5,017 bases of DNA from an uncultured Clostridium sp. (lineage in GTDB: Bacteria > Bacillota > Clostridia > TANB77 > CAG-508). The notes under the pieces are model-generated. The model was not told the DNA's origin and ran no database searches. It saw only the letters and a program-made list of their open reading frames with translations. Location: NCBI GenBank assembly GCA_900556695.1, contig USQA01000094.1, forward strand, positions 1 through 5,017, read 5' to 3'. A program made the translations under genes and the position numbers. Of this stretch, positions 4,498 through 5,017 are shown piece by piece. The number at the start of each line of letters is the position of its first letter. The first letter of the stretch is position 1.

Positions 4498-4504
4498 ACT
4501 TTTT

Positions 4505-4981
4505 TTATTTCTCAGGTTCTATATATTCCATTGTTCCTGGTACAATTTTATCAACAAATACTTCTCCATTTAAATGATCTACCTCATGGCATATTGCTTG
4601 GGCTAACAATTCTTTTGCTTTTATCTTTTTTCTTTTTCCTTCTCTATCCGTATATTCTGCTACTACTTCAGCAGGTCTTATTACTTTTGCAAATTTGTTT
4701 GGAAAACTTAAGCATCCTTCATCAACTTCTTGTTTTCCTTTTGTTTTTAATATAACTGGGTTTATTAACGCAATTGGTCCTTTATCATCATATAAATCTA
4801 TTACAATTACTCTTTTTAAAATTCCAATTTGTACTGCTGCTAGTCCTACACCATTGTATTTGTGCATTGTTTCTATCATGTCATCTATTAATATTTGTAA
4901 TTTTTCATCTATTATTTCTACATCTCTTGATTTCTTTTTTAATATTTCGTCTCCTTCATATCTTAGATTTCTAATTGCCAT
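4505..4981 (-). CDS. def: Peptide deformylase
   Basis: This encodes a 158-residue metalloenzyme that removes the N-formyl group from nascent proteins at the ribosome. It carries the three family motifs: GVGLAAVQ at 44-51, EGCLSFP at 88-94 and HEVDHLNG at 132-139. The metal ligands Cys90, His132 and His136 and the catalytic Glu133 have the same numbers as in E. coli. The C-terminus is short and lacks the extended tail of some deformylases. I chose the ATG at 4981 (MAIRNLRYEG) because AAAGGAG ends 8 nt upstream. An in-frame ATG at 4999 lies upstream of that site and would add six residues (MKGVEK). It pairs functionally with fmt. The two genes probably belonged to one transcription unit before the repeat element entered between them. 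The remaining bases to the window edge (5000-5017) are A+T-rich and hold nothing I can name. Confidence 0.97.
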   Translation of the reverse strand: MAIRNLRYEGDEILKKKSRDVEIIDEKLQILIDDMIETMHKYNGVGLAAVQIGILKRVIVIDLYDDKGPIALINPVILKTKGKQEVDEGCLSFPNKFAKVIRPAEVVAEYTDREGKRKKIKAKELLAQAICHEVDHLNGEVFVDKIVPGTMEYIEPEK

Positions 4982-4989
4982 TTTTTCTA

Positions 4990-4996
4990 CTCCTTT
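4990..4996 (-). promoter_or_regulatory. Ribosome binding site that decides the def start
   Basis: GAAAGGAG on the minus strand, with GGAG ending 8 nt before the ATG at 4981. It overlaps the beginning of the longer alternative reading (ATG at 4999), which has no comparable site visible before the window edge. Confidence 0.75.
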
Positions 4997-5017
4997 CATT
5001 AATTTTATTTATATATA

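Larger units (their letters stand above)
4259..4498. mobile_element. Long MITE/BIME-like inverted-repeat element (copy 2, def-fmt gap)
   Basis: This 240-bp non-coding element is bounded by perfect inverted terminal repeats: 4260-4286 is the exact reverse complement of 4471-4497, and one further T/A pair extends this to 28 bp. Inside is a second inverted repeat (4309-4332 and 4432-4455), then a 99-bp core (4333-4431) with an imperfect hairpin. The arms between the outer and inner repeats differ from each other and match the two different arms of copy 1 in reverse order, which shows a common, oriented element. It fills nearly the whole 263-nt def-fmt gap. There is no transposase gene and no obvious target-site duplication. 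A similar GGGGACGG core is, from memory, common in Firmicutes repeats linked to REP-associated tyrosine transposases, but that link is unverified here. Confidence 0.85.

Noticed and set aside
1290..4498. Repeats as a CRISPR array
   Set aside because: There are only a few copies, in inverted pairs, with no regular spacing and no unique spacers.
4250..4510. Target-site duplication around copy 2
   Set aside because: Flanks on the two sides (ending CTTCA and beginning CTTTT) show no convincing direct repeat beyond what T-rich sequence gives by chance.
4982..4999. Upstream ATG at 4999 for peptide deformylase
   Set aside because: The strong AAAGGAG site lies downstream of it and serves the ATG at 4981. 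Numbering from 4981 also matches the E. coli catalytic residues.

Overview
The window is strongly A+T-rich DNA with compact genes that all read on the minus strand. They have strong AGGAGG-type ribosome binding sites and a gene order typical of low-GC Firmicutes, most likely Clostridia or a related lineage. No species can be assigned from the sequence alone. There are no RNA genes, CRISPR arrays or protein-coding transposases in the window.

In the direction of transcription (high to low coordinates) the layout is: def (peptide deformylase, 4981-4505); a 240-bp inverted-repeat element (4259-4498); fmt (methionyl-tRNA formyltransferase, 4241-3285); an intergenic promoter with overlapping palindromes (about 3199-3261); an Asp23/Gls24-family gene (3182-2730); an amaP-like membrane anchor (2671-2120); a small DUF2273-type membrane protein (2082-1879); nusB (1859-1449); a second, shorter element of the same family (1290-1440); xseA (exonuclease VII large subunit, 1274-81); and the first codons of the next gene, probably xseB (8-1).

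def and fmt form the formylation/deformylation pair for initiator methionine. Asp23, AmaP and the DUF2273 protein form a conserved envelope-associated cluster. NusB acts in rRNA transcription antitermination, and XseA with XseB forms exonuclease VII. The genes are ordinary housekeeping genes and are intact.

The unusual part is the DNA between them. Two non-coding elements share 27-bp termini containing a GGGGACGGACC core, and both have long AT-rich inner inverted repeats. They sit in opposite orientations, one in the def-fmt gap and one in the nusB-xseA gap. Each ends a few bases before the Shine-Dalgarno sequence of the downstream gene. They look like a miniature mobile repeat (MITE-like or BIME-like) that carries promoter-like sequences. 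The longer copy has an extra 99-bp core with its own hairpin. The asp23 promoter region has three GATATAC/GTATATC half-sites that can pair in two mutually exclusive ways.
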